Shown: positions 25,990-35,029, counted from the first letter of the stretch. The stretch: 64,000 bases of DNA from Asticcacaulis sp. (GCF_027484505.1 NZ_JAIXSV010000306.1:22687-86686), one strand, 5' to 3'. Notes: generated by a model from the letters alone, not told the origin. Numbers and translations: made by a program.

Positions 25990-27621
25990 ATGTCATCCTC
26001 CTTCGTCGCCGGCTCCGTTCTTCTTCCGGGTGCCAGCAATGCCGATCGGGCGCGGGCGGTTGTTACTGCTGCTGCTCATCGCGCCCAGTCCCAGAAATTG
26101 CCCGGTTTCGACTTTGAATTGCTGGATCATGGCTCCATTGCCGTCGCCCATCAGGGGGGCCGGCTGGAACGGGTGCAGGCAATCAGCACAGAGGCGAACG
26201 CCGGTGCTGTCGTCTATCGCTTTTCAAGCAACCCGGCAGAGGCGAAGGAGCGCGCCACCACGATCCTGCATCACTACCAGCAGGGGCGGGGACAGACGGA
26301 AATCGTGGATACGCTGCGGGCGGGCGAGCTGCTGCTACTCTGGGATCGGGAGAGTGAGTATACGCTCCTGGCCTATGCGCCAGGTTCACTCTGCCCCATC
26401 CATGTCCGTAGCAGCGATGGCACGCTGGCCTTTGCCAGTCAGCCCGAGTTGCTGTCCAAAACCGGCAGTGCCGCCCATGACTTGTCTGCCATGGGCCTGG
26501 TGCAATTCCTGTCGACCGGGTTTGTGCCGCCGGCTGGCCGGCTGAAGGGAAGCAATGACGGCACGGCCCCTCTGGAGCCTGGGACCATTCTTGTCCTGCG
26601 CAGGGGTGTTGCTTCTCATTGGCGGGCATCCCCTGTCCACAACCCTGCCAAGGTGGCGAATACCAACGGTCTGGCAGCGCTGTGCGCCGCTTTGCCCAAT
26701 GCGGCCGACTATGGCAGCCTTCTGACTGGCGGCGGTTTGCATAGTGCCCTGCTGACTGCGGCAATGGTGCAATCCGGTGCCCGCCCGCAGTTGGTCTGCT
26801 TCGGACTGGGAGCCATCAACGAATATCCGCAAGCCGGAACCCTGGCAGACCGCCTGGGATTGCCCTTGAAGATTCTGGAGTTGGTACCCGACAATCTGTT
26901 CACGTCGGCCGTGCAGTTCGGCGCCAAGGGTGCCACAAGCCCGATCGACAATCTGGCGGCCACATTGCTGGCCGTATCGATCCATGCCGCAGGTGGCCGC
27001 GCCCGGACATGGATGACCGGTCTCGGGGGGCGCAGCCTCTGGGGAGAAGGCGTAAATGCCGATCTGATCGATCCCATGGCATTTTCAGGGCTGCTGCGCC
27101 ACCCTGGCACGCGCTCTGCTCTTGCTTCTTTCCCTTATGGCAATCAGTCCCTGCATTGGGAACCCGGCACGGCTCTGCCGAAGGCTGATGACCACGCCGC
27201 GATCGGGTTAAGTGTTCTGCCGACGCTAGCACATATACTGGGACTAGCGGACACAAGTCTCTCTGCCCCTTACTGCCAGCGTGAGCTGCTGGAACCCTGG
27301 GTCATGGCGTCGAAGCAGGCGGCAGCGGCGGCCAACCTGTCCTTGCGCGACTATCTGTCCCGGCTGCTACCAGTCGGCTTGAGCGAGCAGTACCGCCTAT
27401 CCGTGCCAGGGCAGCCGCTCTTCACCCGCCGCACCCTGATGGCCGGTCGCAAAGATGAGATCATACAGGGGCTGACCTCTGCACGGCAGACGGACATGGC
27501 TGGCCATATTGATCTGGACGCGGCCATCACACTCGCCAACAGCTATTATGATGGCAACCATCAGCAGGAAACCCTGCTCTGGCGGCTATATCTGCTGGGG
27601 ACATGGTACACGCGGAGCTGA
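25990..27621 (+). CDS. Degenerate asparagine-synthetase-like protein
   Basis: About 543 residues (ATG 25990; 25981 is an alternative). The overall layout, an N-terminal glutaminase-like domain and a C-terminal ATP-pyrophosphatase-like domain, resembles asparagine synthetase. However, the N-terminal catalytic Cys is absent (start MSSSFVAGSVLLPG) and the PP-loop SGGxDS is replaced by TGGGLHS near residue 246. RTWMTGLGGRSLWGEG corresponds to the usual SGxGGDELFGG loop, again with the acidic residues lost. It is probably an inactive or repurposed homologue, perhaps a partner of the intact AsnB at 14.5 kb or a peptide-modifying enzyme. It ends 0 bp from the convergent glycosyltransferase. Confidence 0.65.
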   Translation: MSSSFVAGSVLLPGASNADRARAVVTAAAHRAQSQKLPGFDFELLDHGSIAVAHQGGRLERVQAISTEANAGAVVYRFSSNPAEAKERATTILHHYQQGRGQTEIVDTLRAGELLLLWDRESEYTLLAYAPGSLCPIHVRSSDGTLAFASQPELLSKTGSAAHDLSAMGLVQFLSTGFVPPAGRLKGSNDGTAPLEPGTILVLRRGVASHWRASPVHNPAKVANTNGLAALCAALPNAADYGSLLTGGGLHSALLTAAMVQSGARPQLVCFGLGAINEYPQAGTLADRLGLPLKILELVPDNLFTSAVQFGAKGATSPIDNLAATLLAVSIHAAGGRARTWMTGLGGRSLWGEGVNADLIDPMAFSGLLRHPGTRSALASFPYGNQSLHWEPGTALPKADDHAAIGLSVLPTLAHILGLADTSLSAPYCQRELLEPWVMASKQAAAAANLSLRDYLSRLLPVGLSEQYRLSVPGQPLFTRRTLMAGRKDEIIQGLTSARQTDMAGHIDLDAAITLANSYYDGNHQQETLLWRLYLLGTWYTRS

Positions 27622-27635
27622 TTACAGCTCCGCGT
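27610..27635. terminator. Hairpin spanning the ends of two convergent genes
   Basis: An 11-bp perfect stem (27610-27620 with 27625-27635) with loop ATTA straddles both stop codons of the adjoining convergent genes. There is no T-run. It could act as a bidirectional terminator or mRNA 3' end stabiliser. Confidence 0.5.
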
Positions 27636-30138
27636 TCCAGGCGCCAAAGTCCTGACCGGGATAGTAGGGGTCCTGGAAGTCCGGCCAGCGCTGGCGGAGC
27701 AGACCGGAATCCGGCTGCCCCGCCGCTGCCGGGACATAAAGGCATTCCGTACCCGGGTCGGCGATGATGCGATATCCGGCCATGATGGCACGGATGCCAG
27801 CATCCTGAACCGCATCACGCAGATCCAGGGTGGTGGCAAGTCCCCCGATCCGGTTCAACAGTTCACGCCGGATCAGCACACAGGGATGGGATGGCACCGT
27901 CACATTGTGCGGCACTTGCATCACTGACAGGGGGCCTGGCGCTAGCCGATGCTCGCCCTGCAGGGGTTCCACCACACCATCCGCCGCCATAAATCCGCCA
28001 CTGGCGATAATGGAGCCACGCTCGGACAGGAGTCGCGGCACCACAATGCCGACTTCGTTGCGGAACAACCAGGCTGACAGGCTGGTAAAGATGTCGGGGA
28101 CTTGCGCCTCGATCCCTTCATCCATCAGAAGGACGCAGGTTTGCGAGATGTCGGCGACAAACCGATTGATAATGGTTGGCCATGCACTGCGCTCACCAAC
28201 CAGCAATGTCGGTAATGTCGGCAGCATGTAAACTAGCTCCCGCCGTGCATCTGCTGACAGCGCCTCTTCGGTCAGGATACAGATCTGGATCAAGTGGCGC
28301 TGAGCCAATGAAAGAGACCGAATAACACTCGATAGCGCGTTCAGTACCGGATGGTAATCCTCGCCATACAGAGGGCGGGTACGGCCCGTACCGGTCAGCA
28401 CCAAGCAATAGCCGGGCCCAGGTTCAGGCAGAACCGTGCTGATCCGCCAATTGCCGGGCGCAAAAGACTGTTCGACCTTGGCCGGGTGGCCGGCCACCGT
28501 CAATGCATCCATGAGCGCAAGCGCCTGACGCTCCAGCGCCAGCGGCTTCGCCGTTAGCCCGGCGGCCGTGGAACCAGCACTTTGCCGCCAATGGTAAAGT
28601 GGCTTGCGCAGGTGATGGAAACGGGCACCGGCCTGAGCGGCCCGCAGGGCCAGATCATAGTCCTGGGCACCGTCATAATCACCGCGCAAGCCGCCAAGCC
28701 GGGACAGCATTGTATCGCGATAAACCAGCATGTGGCCCAGATACATGTTGCTGAACAACAGGTCTGGGGACCAGTCAGGCTTTCGCGTGGCAACCGATGC
28801 CGGTTGACCATCCTCGGTGATCTTGTCCTCGTCACTGTAGATCACATCAATGTCGGGATGTGTCAGGATGGTTCGCGCCACCTCGTACAAGGCATCAGTA
28901 GTCAGGGTGTCGTCATGGTCCAGAAAGGCGATCCATTGACCAGCAACCATCTCAAGCGCCGCATTGGTCGCAGCGGATATGCCGCTATTCTCCGGCAGGC
29001 GACGGATGACAATCCGCGAATCTTCTTTGGCAAAAGCGGACAGGGCTTCCCAGATCACCGGATCATCAGAGGCATCGTCGACGATGCATAACTGCCAATG
29101 CGCGTATAATTGCCGCCGGACCGAGGTCACAGCCTGCTGGAGCAGGGGTAACGGCGTATTGTAGACGGGCATCACAACGCTGATCAGCGGCCGATCTGCA
29201 AAATCCCGAACAACTTCGGTGATCTCCAGCAAGTCGATGGTCCGCCGTGACAATGCTGGGGCTTGCACGCCCCCCCGGCGGCCTTCCTTCCAACCACACA
29301 TGAGGTAATGGAAATATCCCGAAGGCAGGCGACCGGCAGCAACGCTGTCGGCAATATCTGCATTGGCCGCCAGATAGCGGACTTCCGAGTATCCCGGCAA
29401 ACGCGGTCTTGTGCCCTCGATATCCTCCCGCCATCCGCACCGGCACCAATGGTCGCGAGCGTTGCTGAACATATCGGCGGAGAAGGTACTCGCAAGATCG
29501 GGGAAAGCCCTCAGATAGGGTTCCTCCGCAAAGTCAGCAGCATTGAAACCGTTCCAATCAGGTTCCGACTGGTATAGCGGACGGCTGAACCAGCGTGTCA
29601 CATGGTAACGGTACTCATGATCGACCGCCAGCTTGCGCTCGAACCATGATCGCGGCTCCACCTGTAAATGCGGGCGTGTGAAGGCAGCCGCAGCATTGCG
29701 CCCCGATACAGGTCCTGGTAGACGCCCCTCCCGAGCACCATGCAAGGCATAATGCTGATAAGCGGAGAAGAACATGCCTTGCTTGATGGCAGCTGCGATG
29801 TCGGGATAGGTCTGGCGATACCAAGTCTCGTCGAACAAGGGAACAGGTGCGTACTGGCGTTGCACACCGACGCGCAGATAATGCTGGAATGTATTGTGCA
29901 GCCCAAACTTCACCAGTTCATCAGCGACGCTGGGATAGTTTATCAGGTACCAGTCATTGTTGATGGGCACATGCGGTGACAGGCCATCAGCCCGGCCCGT
30001 CTCCTGGAAATGCCTATATAGGAACTGAGCGTCACCATCGACATCATAGGCCGTCCTATACCATATCGGATCGATAAAAAGACCGTCAGAATAAACATAA
30101 TGTCCCAACTGGGTACTCAACAACTTTCCAAGTCGCAT
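27622..30138 (-). CDS. GT2 glycosyltransferase with five N-terminal YPDV/EGR-type units
   Basis: 838 residues. The first ~280 residues hold five related units. The clearest are FDETWYRQTYPDIAAAI with HYALHGAREGR, and YSEVRYLAANADIADSV with HYLMCGWKEGR. A GT-A domain starts at PLISVVMPVYNTPLPLLQQAV (about 318) and has CIVDDASDDP, IAFLDHDDTLTTDALY (DxD motif) and YDGAQDYDLALRAA (acceptor motif). A further ~250-residue region at the C-terminus looks like a partial second GT2 domain (TCVLLMDEGIEAQ). It is a cytoplasmic transferase, probably for a rhamnose- or galactose-type residue. Convergent with the preceding gene, no gap. Confidence 0.85.
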   Translation of the reverse strand: MRLGKLLSTQLGHYVYSDGLFIDPIWYRTAYDVDGDAQFLYRHFQETGRADGLSPHVPINNDWYLINYPSVADELVKFGLHNTFQHYLRVGVQRQYAPVPLFDETWYRQTYPDIAAAIKQGMFFSAYQHYALHGAREGRLPGPVSGRNAAAAFTRPHLQVEPRSWFERKLAVDHEYRYHVTRWFSRPLYQSEPDWNGFNAADFAEEPYLRAFPDLASTFSADMFSNARDHWCRCGWREDIEGTRPRLPGYSEVRYLAANADIADSVAAGRLPSGYFHYLMCGWKEGRRGGVQAPALSRRTIDLLEITEVVRDFADRPLISVVMPVYNTPLPLLQQAVTSVRRQLYAHWQLCIVDDASDDPVIWEALSAFAKEDSRIVIRRLPENSGISAATNAALEMVAGQWIAFLDHDDTLTTDALYEVARTILTHPDIDVIYSDEDKITEDGQPASVATRKPDWSPDLLFSNMYLGHMLVYRDTMLSRLGGLRGDYDGAQDYDLALRAAQAGARFHHLRKPLYHWRQSAGSTAAGLTAKPLALERQALALMDALTVAGHPAKVEQSFAPGNWRISTVLPEPGPGYCLVLTGTGRTRPLYGEDYHPVLNALSSVIRSLSLAQRHLIQICILTEEALSADARRELVYMLPTLPTLLVGERSAWPTIINRFVADISQTCVLLMDEGIEAQVPDIFTSLSAWLFRNEVGIVVPRLLSERGSIIASGGFMAADGVVEPLQGEHRLAPGPLSVMQVPHNVTVPSHPCVLIRRELLNRIGGLATTLDLRDAVQDAGIRAIMAGYRIIADPGTECLYVPAAAGQPDSGLLRQRWPDFQDPYYPGQDFGAWNAEL

Positions 30139-30452
30139 TCTTGCCGCTACCTGTTGTCGTGGGTTCAGCCGTTATCTACCAAAGCTTTTCACCGCATAGA
30201 ATTGACAGAACCAGCGCAAATTGACAACAGAAGGTTAATGGAGATAATTATTTGAGTTGGGCATTCCCTTATTTTCCCTTTTGCACCACTGCTTGCCAGG
30301 GCAAAAGGGGGTGGAGATGGCTCCGACACTGCTCTTCGCCATTTATAGACAGATGGGCAAGTTCGCCGTTGCACACCCTATGCACGGTCATGGTAGTGAA
30401 CGGATCGCAGCTAGCTTGGCTGTCGCTGTATAATGAGTAGAGGGGATTTCCG
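30139..30452. other. Intergenic promoter region between divergent glycosyltransferase and ugd
   Basis: A 314-bp spacer without a gene. It holds two TTGACA boxes (30202-30207 and 30221-30226) and a 9-bp inverted repeat (30276-30284 with 30301-30309). The composition is more AT-rich than the surroundings. Confidence 0.6.
30221..30248 (+). promoter_or_regulatory. Candidate sigma70 promoter upstream of ugd
   Basis: TTGACA at 30221-30226, a 16-nt spacer and GATAAT at 30243-30248, about 200 bp before the ugd start. A second TTGACA 19 bp upstream gives a tandem arrangement. Prediction only. Confidence 0.45.
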
Positions 30453-31784
30453 ATGCGCATCGCCGTCATCGGCACCGGCTATGTCGGTCTGGTCTCTGGT
30501 GCCTGTTTTTCCGAATTCGGGGTGGAGACGATCTGCGTCGACAAGGATCAGGGCAAGATCGACCGGCTGCTGAAGGGGGAGATCCCGATCTATGAGCCGG
30601 GGTTGGACGCCCTGGTGGAGAAGAACGCCAAGGCCGGTCGCCTGTCGTTTACCACCGACCTGCCGACCGCCGTGGCTGGGGCCGATGCGGTGTTCATTGC
30701 GGTGGGTACGCCATCGCGGCGCGGCGATGGCCATGCCGACCTGTCCTATGTCTATGCGGCGGCGGCGGAGATTGCGTCGGCGCTCGACCCCGATGATTAC
30801 ACGGTGATCGTGACCAAGAGCACGGTGCCCGTTGGCACGGGGCGCGAGGTGGCGCGCATCATCCGCAAGACCCGGCCGGAAGCCGATTTCGACGTGGCGT
30901 CGAACCCGGAATTCCTGCGCGAAGGCTCGGCCATTGAGGATTTCATGCGCCCCGACCGCGTGGTGATCGGCACCGACAGCGACCGGGCGCGGCAGGTGAT
31001 GCGGGCGCTGTACCGCCCGCTGTTCCTGATCGAGACGCCGATGGTCTTCGCCAGCCTGGAGACGTCGGAGCTGATCAAATATGCCGCCAACACTTTCCTG
31101 GCCGCCAAGGGCACCTTCATCAACGAGGTGGCCGACCTGTGCGAGAAGGTGGGCGCCGATGTGCATGATGTGGCCAAGGGCATTGGCCTGGATAACCGCA
31201 TCGGGAAGAAGTTCCTGCATCCCGGCCCCGGCTATGGCGGCTCCTGCTTCCCCAAGGACACGCTGGCCCTGGTGAAGACGGCGCAGGATTATGGCAGCCC
31301 GCTGCGCATCATCGAAACCGTTGTGGACATCAACGACAAGCGCAAGAAGGCCATGGCGGACCGCGTCATCGCCGCCTGCGGCGGGTCGGTGGCGGGCAAG
31401 CGCATCGGCGTGCTGGGTGTCACCTTCAAGCCGAATACCGACGACATGCGCGACGCCCCGTCGCTGGACATCGTGCCGGCCCTGCAAGAGGCCGGCGCCA
31501 TCATCGCTGCCTATGATCCTGCCGGCCGGCACGAGGCAGAGAAGATGCTGCCCGGCGTGGAATGGGCGGACGATGCCTATGGCGCGCTGAACGGGGCCGA
31601 TTGCGCCCTGGTCCTGACGGAATGGAACGAATTCCGCATGCTGAACCTGTCCCGCATCTGCAAGGCGATGAAGGAGCCGATCCTGGTCGACCTGCGCAAC
31701 ATCTTCAATCCCGAGGATGCGGAAATGGCCGGCTTCGCCTATCACTGCGTCGGGCGGCCCGGGCGGGCGGGACGGAAGCGTTGA
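30453..31784 (+). CDS. ugd: UDP-glucose 6-dehydrogenase
   Basis: 443 residues. It oxidises UDP-glucose to UDP-glucuronate with two NAD+. The NAD-binding GTGYVGLVSGACF is at the N-terminus. KSTVPVGTG, SNPEFLREGSAIEDF and the catalytic Cys C265 in GPGYGGSCFPKDT are intact, and GVTFKPNTDDMRDAP marks the C-terminal UDP-binding domain. Length is standard. The product feeds the UDP-GlcA 4-epimerase-like gene at 5.5 kb and possibly the amidotransferase at 14.5 kb. It is followed 5 bp later by a decayed HAD phosphatase gene. Confidence 0.97.
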   Translation: MRIAVIGTGYVGLVSGACFSEFGVETICVDKDQGKIDRLLKGEIPIYEPGLDALVEKNAKAGRLSFTTDLPTAVAGADAVFIAVGTPSRRGDGHADLSYVYAAAAEIASALDPDDYTVIVTKSTVPVGTGREVARIIRKTRPEADFDVASNPEFLREGSAIEDFMRPDRVVIGTDSDRARQVMRALYRPLFLIETPMVFASLETSELIKYAANTFLAAKGTFINEVADLCEKVGADVHDVAKGIGLDNRIGKKFLHPGPGYGGSCFPKDTLALVKTAQDYGSPLRIIETVVDINDKRKKAMADRVIAACGGSVAGKRIGVLGVTFKPNTDDMRDAPSLDIVPALQEAGAIIAAYDPAGRHEAEKMLPGVEWADDAYGALNGADCALVLTEWNEFRMLNLSRICKAMKEPILVDLRNIFNPEDAEMAGFAYHCVGRPGRAGRKR

Positions 31785-31788
31785 GACC

Positions 31789-32164
31789 ATGAACGATCTC
31801 CGGCGTCCGGCAGCTTTTCTGGGTCGAGACGGTGTTCTGAACCTAGATACTAAACATGCTCATCGACCGGAGTAGATTGTCTGGTTACCCAATGTTTCAT
31901 CTGCGATCCGTCATCTCAATGACGCTGGCTATTGGGTGTTCGTTGTCAGCAATCAGGTAGGTATCGCCCACGGTTACTATGATAAAGCCACGGTTCAGGC
32001 ATTGTATGCCTGGGTGGGAGAGCAGTTGCGTCAACAAGGGGCCCGGATTGACGAATGGCGCTTTTGTCCGCATCACCCTGAGGGGGACTGTCAAAGCATA
32101 TTGTTGTGTCTGCGAGTGCCAGAAGGCTAGTCCTGGCATGATTCTGGACTTGATCCGGACTTAA
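31789..32164 (+). pseudogene. Decayed HAD-IIIA (GmhB-like) sugar-phosphate phosphatase
   Basis: The frame from ATG 31789 aligns throughout with the C-terminal HAD domain of the fusion protein at 37.9-39.1 kb (AIRHLNDAGYWVFVV, NQVGIAHGYYDKATVQAL, QLRQQGARIDEWRFCPHHPEG). It carries an in-frame TAG at 31873-31875 and a one-base frameshift at the G5 run 32082-32086. After the shift the reading resumes as VCECQKASPGMILDLIR. The nucleophile motif reads FLGRDGV instead of FLDRDGV. It ends about 40 residues short of the intact homologue. The remaining 32165-32326 shows no recognisable gene. Confidence 0.85.
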
Positions 32165-32326
32165 CGTGTTGATGTAGGGTACAGCTTTATGATGGAGAAG
32201 CAGGACCGGGCCATCTGCAATATCCCGTAACAGGACATGTGCAGGAACTGCCCGTCGATCATTAGAACAGAGTTTTTGACTGGAACAGTGAACCCCATCT
32301 AGTACATGTCAAACTTCATGGGGCCT

Positions 32327-33436
32327 TCAAGCCCCGTTCCAGCCGGCGATCACATCCACGACAACCCGCACCGACGCCAGTGGCATCTGCGGCCAGAAAG
32401 GCAGGCTCAGCACATCGGATGCCATGGCTTCCGCAATGGGGAAGGTTCCTTCCCCCAGGTCGAGCGAAGCATAGGCTGGCTGCCGATGGGGGGCACAGGG
32501 GTAATGCGCCAGGGTCTGAATGCCCTGCCCCTTCAGATGACGGGCGAGCCCCTCACGCGAACCGCGCACCCGGACCACGTACAGATGCCAGACGCTTTCC
32601 ATTCCCGGATGCACTAGGGGTACCGCAACCGAGGGGCAATCGGCCAGCAGGCGGGTATATTCCGCCGCCAGCGCCTGGCGCTGCCGGTTCCAGGCCGGCA
32701 GCCGGGGCAGTTTGACCCGCAGGATGGCGGCCTGCATTTCGTCCAGGCGCGAATTCGTGCCCAGGATCTCATGCTGGTATTTGATGGTGGAGCCATAGTT
32801 GCGCAGCAGGCGCAGGCGATGGGCCAGTTGATCATCATTGGTCACGACAGCACCGCCATCGCCCAGGGCGCCCAGATTCTTGGTCGGATAGAAACTGAAG
32901 GCCGACAGGGTCCCCATGCCCCCGACAGGCCGCCCCGCGACCGTGGCGCCATGCGCCTGCGCCGCATCCTCCAGTACTGCCAGCCCATGACGGGCGGCGA
33001 TGGCGTTGATGGCCACCATATCCGCCGGCTGACCGTAAAGATGGACAGGGATGATGCAGCGGGTGCGCGACGTGATGGCCGCCTCGATCCTGGCCGGATC
33101 GATATTGAAACTGGCCGGATCGGGCTCCACCCCCACAGGGATGGCACCGGCGGCGGAAACCGCCAGCCAGGTCGCCACGAATGTATGGCTGGGCACGATC
33201 ACCTCGTCCCCGCTGCCGATCCCCAGCGCCTTCAGGCCAAGGGTCAGGGCTGCCAGCCCGTCGGAGACCCCGATGCAATGGCGCACACCACAATAGGCGG
33301 CGAACTCTGCCTCGAACGCCTCCAGCTGCGGACCCAGGATATAATGGCTCGCATCCAGCACAGCCGCCATGGCGGCGTCCAGTTCTGACCGGATTTCCGC
33401 ATGAGCCGAGGTCAGATCATAAAAAGGAATGCTCAT
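32327..33436 (-). CDS. DegT/DnrJ/EryC1-family PLP aminotransferase (dTDP-3-amino-3,6-dideoxyhexose type)
   Basis: 369 residues. Fold-type-I sugar aminotransferase: GVSDGLAALTLGLKALGIG, VPSHTFVATWLAV, VLEDAAQAHGA and the PLP Lys K186 in SFYPTKNLGALGDGG; the LRNYGS and N-S-R-L-D-E-MQAAIL signatures are intact. It overlaps the upstream cupin ketoisomerase by 4 bp (ATGA). That pair matches FdtA/FdtB and QdtA/QdtB, which make dTDP-Fucp3N or dTDP-Quip3N. The stereochemistry of the product cannot be told from sequence. RmlA/RmlB and the N-acetyltransferase of the route are not obvious in the window. Confidence 0.9.
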   Translation of the reverse strand: MSIPFYDLTSAHAEIRSELDAAMAAVLDASHYILGPQLEAFEAEFAAYCGVRHCIGVSDGLAALTLGLKALGIGSGDEVIVPSHTFVATWLAVSAAGAIPVGVEPDPASFNIDPARIEAAITSRTRCIIPVHLYGQPADMVAINAIAARHGLAVLEDAAQAHGATVAGRPVGGMGTLSAFSFYPTKNLGALGDGGAVVTNDDQLAHRLRLLRNYGSTIKYQHEILGTNSRLDEMQAAILRVKLPRLPAWNRQRQALAAEYTRLLADCPSVAVPLVHPGMESVWHLYVVRVRGSREGLARHLKGQGIQTLAHYPCAPHRQPAYASLDLGEGTFPIAEAMASDVLSLPFWPQMPLASVRVVVDVIAGWNGA

Positions 33437-33849
33437 TCAGGTCGTTCGCCAGTTGCCTTGAAAAGAAACTCATCAAAATCGCGGATATAATCCGCCTCGT
33501 CATAATGACGGGAGGCCAGCACCAGACAGCAGGCCCCGGACGAGAAATTATGCAGTTCCCGCCAGACCATGTTGCGCATGTAAAGGCCATAATAGGACCG
33601 GTTGAGCGTCACGGTCTGCTGGCGCCTGCCATCGTTCAGATGGATGTCGAAACTGCCGCTGACGGCAATCACGACCTGATGCAGCTCCTTGTGGGCATGG
33701 CCACCGCGGTGCGCACCGCCAGGCACATCATAGAGATAATAGACGCGGTTAATATCGAATGGGATCGTGCGGCTGCCTTCGATGAAGGTCAGGTTACCAC
33801 GCCGATCACTGACGATCGGGAAATGTACAAGCTCCCATGACCCTGACAT
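33433..33849 (-). CDS. dTDP-4-keto-6-deoxyhexose 3,4-ketoisomerase (FdtA/QdtA-type cupin)
   Basis: 138 residues, a single RmlC-like cupin. RRGNLTFIEG and VYYLYDVPGG are followed by the catalytic His-rich HRGGHAHKELHQ (H51 and H53), GSFDIHLNDG and MVWRELHNFS. The length matches the family (about 135-145). It converts dTDP-4-keto-6-deoxyglucose to the 3-keto isomer for the aminotransferase immediately downstream. ATG 33849 has a GGAG 8 nt upstream. A 6-bp palindrome (33861-33866 with 33873-33878) sits just before the ribosome-binding site. Confidence 0.92.
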   Translation of the reverse strand: MSGSWELVHFPIVSDRRGNLTFIEGSRTIPFDINRVYYLYDVPGGAHRGGHAHKELHQVVIAVSGSFDIHLNDGRRQQTVTLNRSYYGLYMRNMVWRELHNFSSGACCLVLASRHYDEADYIRDFDEFLFKATGERPE

Positions 33850-34038
33850 TTCTTATCTCCGCACGTTGCGCGACGTGCACAGTAATCGGTGCAGTTTTCT
33901 TCGCGTCAGGAGATCATACCGGCTCTGAGACAGCCATGCCAGGAACTCAATCCCGGCCAGTGCTAAAGGGAAGTGTCCTTGCAAGCCTGGACTTCAGGTC
34001 AGGCCTGATGTCGATGACAATCGACACCCATACGCCTT

Positions 34039-35025
34039 TCACTGTTCTCTCCAGCTCGCCAAAGCCCGTTGCGCCACATCCACGGCCATTTCGTAATAAT
34101 CCTGGGAAACGGCGCGGGCGCCAAAGCCCTCCTTGAACTCAATCAGGCCGACATTCAGATACCGGCCCTGCCGTTCATTGGAATTGCCGAAATCGAACCA
34201 GTGCCTGCCGGCAAAAACACTGCCGAACAGCTCCGTGAACAGCAGGTCCAGTGCGCCGTTGCGCATTCCATCATCGCTGGCCGCGATATACTGAGCATGC
34301 AAGACGGGGCCGGTGTCATAGATCACGGTACCGGCCAGCATCTCGCCGGCGGGACCCTGTGCCGTATAAAGGCGGATCTGTTCGGGAAAACGCCTGGCCA
34401 GCATCGTCATCTCCCCGACGCTGTGCACAGGCCGCAGATCATAGCGGTCGGACAGCCGGCTCTCCAGCAGGTGCCAGAAGCCAGCCCAATCCGTTGACGG
34501 ACCGGCGCGCAGGCCGGCATTGGCGGCTTTACGGGCCCCCCGCCGGCGGCGTTCCTGGAACGGCGGATGATCGCCCAGGTCCAGCACGCTCAACACATCA
34601 CGCCGGACCAGGGCCGCGCCAGCCCGGAACAGGGCATAACGGTCTTCGTCGGCGGGGTGGCGGTGATAGATGGTGGGCATGCTTTTGTAATGCCAGGACC
34701 GGATGCCGGCGGCCGCCATCCAGCCCAGACAGGCCGCAAAACAATCCAGCATCAGCGGCGTCGTCATGGTGGAACCCACGATCATCCCGCCATAGCTGAG
34801 CCCGGCATGAGAGACCAGTTGCCCTTCACGCCGGTTGGCCGGCAGCAGAGCCACGATTTCCGCCCCCCGCCGCACCACCAGCGAACAATCCTGGAACCGG
34901 TCGGCGTGATAATCCATGTAGCCGCGGTCGAACTGGAACGTGCCGTTACGGCTGGCCGCCACAAACCTGTCCCATTCCGGTGTCAGGCCGGGATGGAACG
35001 GCTGAACATCAAGCGGAGAGTTCAA
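34039..35025 (-). CDS. FemAB/GNAT-fold acyltransferase-like protein
   Basis: 328 residues. Tandem GNAT-type fold of the Acetyltransf_6/FemAB class: FQFDRGYMDYHADRF, ALLPANRREGQLVSHAGLSYGG, RRRGARKAANAGLRAG, GTVIYDTGPVLHAQYIA and HWFDFGNSNERQGRYLNVGLIEFKEGFGA are the usual family landmarks. I place the start at TTG 35025 because AGGAG lies 7 nt upstream; the frame is open further (to 35118) but would then overlap the preceding gene widely. It is the last gene of the 37.4-34.0 kb operon. Members transfer amino acids or acyl groups to cell-surface sugars or peptides. Confidence 0.75.
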   Translation of the reverse strand: MNSPLDVQPFHPGLTPEWDRFVAASRNGTFQFDRGYMDYHADRFQDCSLVVRRGAEIVALLPANRREGQLVSHAGLSYGGMIVGSTMTTPLMLDCFAACLGWMAAAGIRSWHYKSMPTIYHRHPADEDRYALFRAGAALVRRDVLSVLDLGDHPPFQERRRRGARKAANAGLRAGPSTDWAGFWHLLESRLSDRYDLRPVHSVGEMTMLARRFPEQIRLYTAQGPAGEMLAGTVIYDTGPVLHAQYIAASDDGMRNGALDLLFTELFGSVFAGRHWFDFGNSNERQGRYLNVGLIEFKEGFGARAVSQDYYEMAVDVAQRALASWREQ

Positions 35026-35029
35026 CAGC

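Noticed and set aside
30411..31790. 459-codon minus-strand frame over ugd
   Set aside because: Exact antisense of UDP-glucose dehydrogenase with no family resemblance.
32165..32326. Further coding remnant after the HAD pseudogene
   Set aside because: No frame gives a recognisable segment; I cannot link it to any family by eye.
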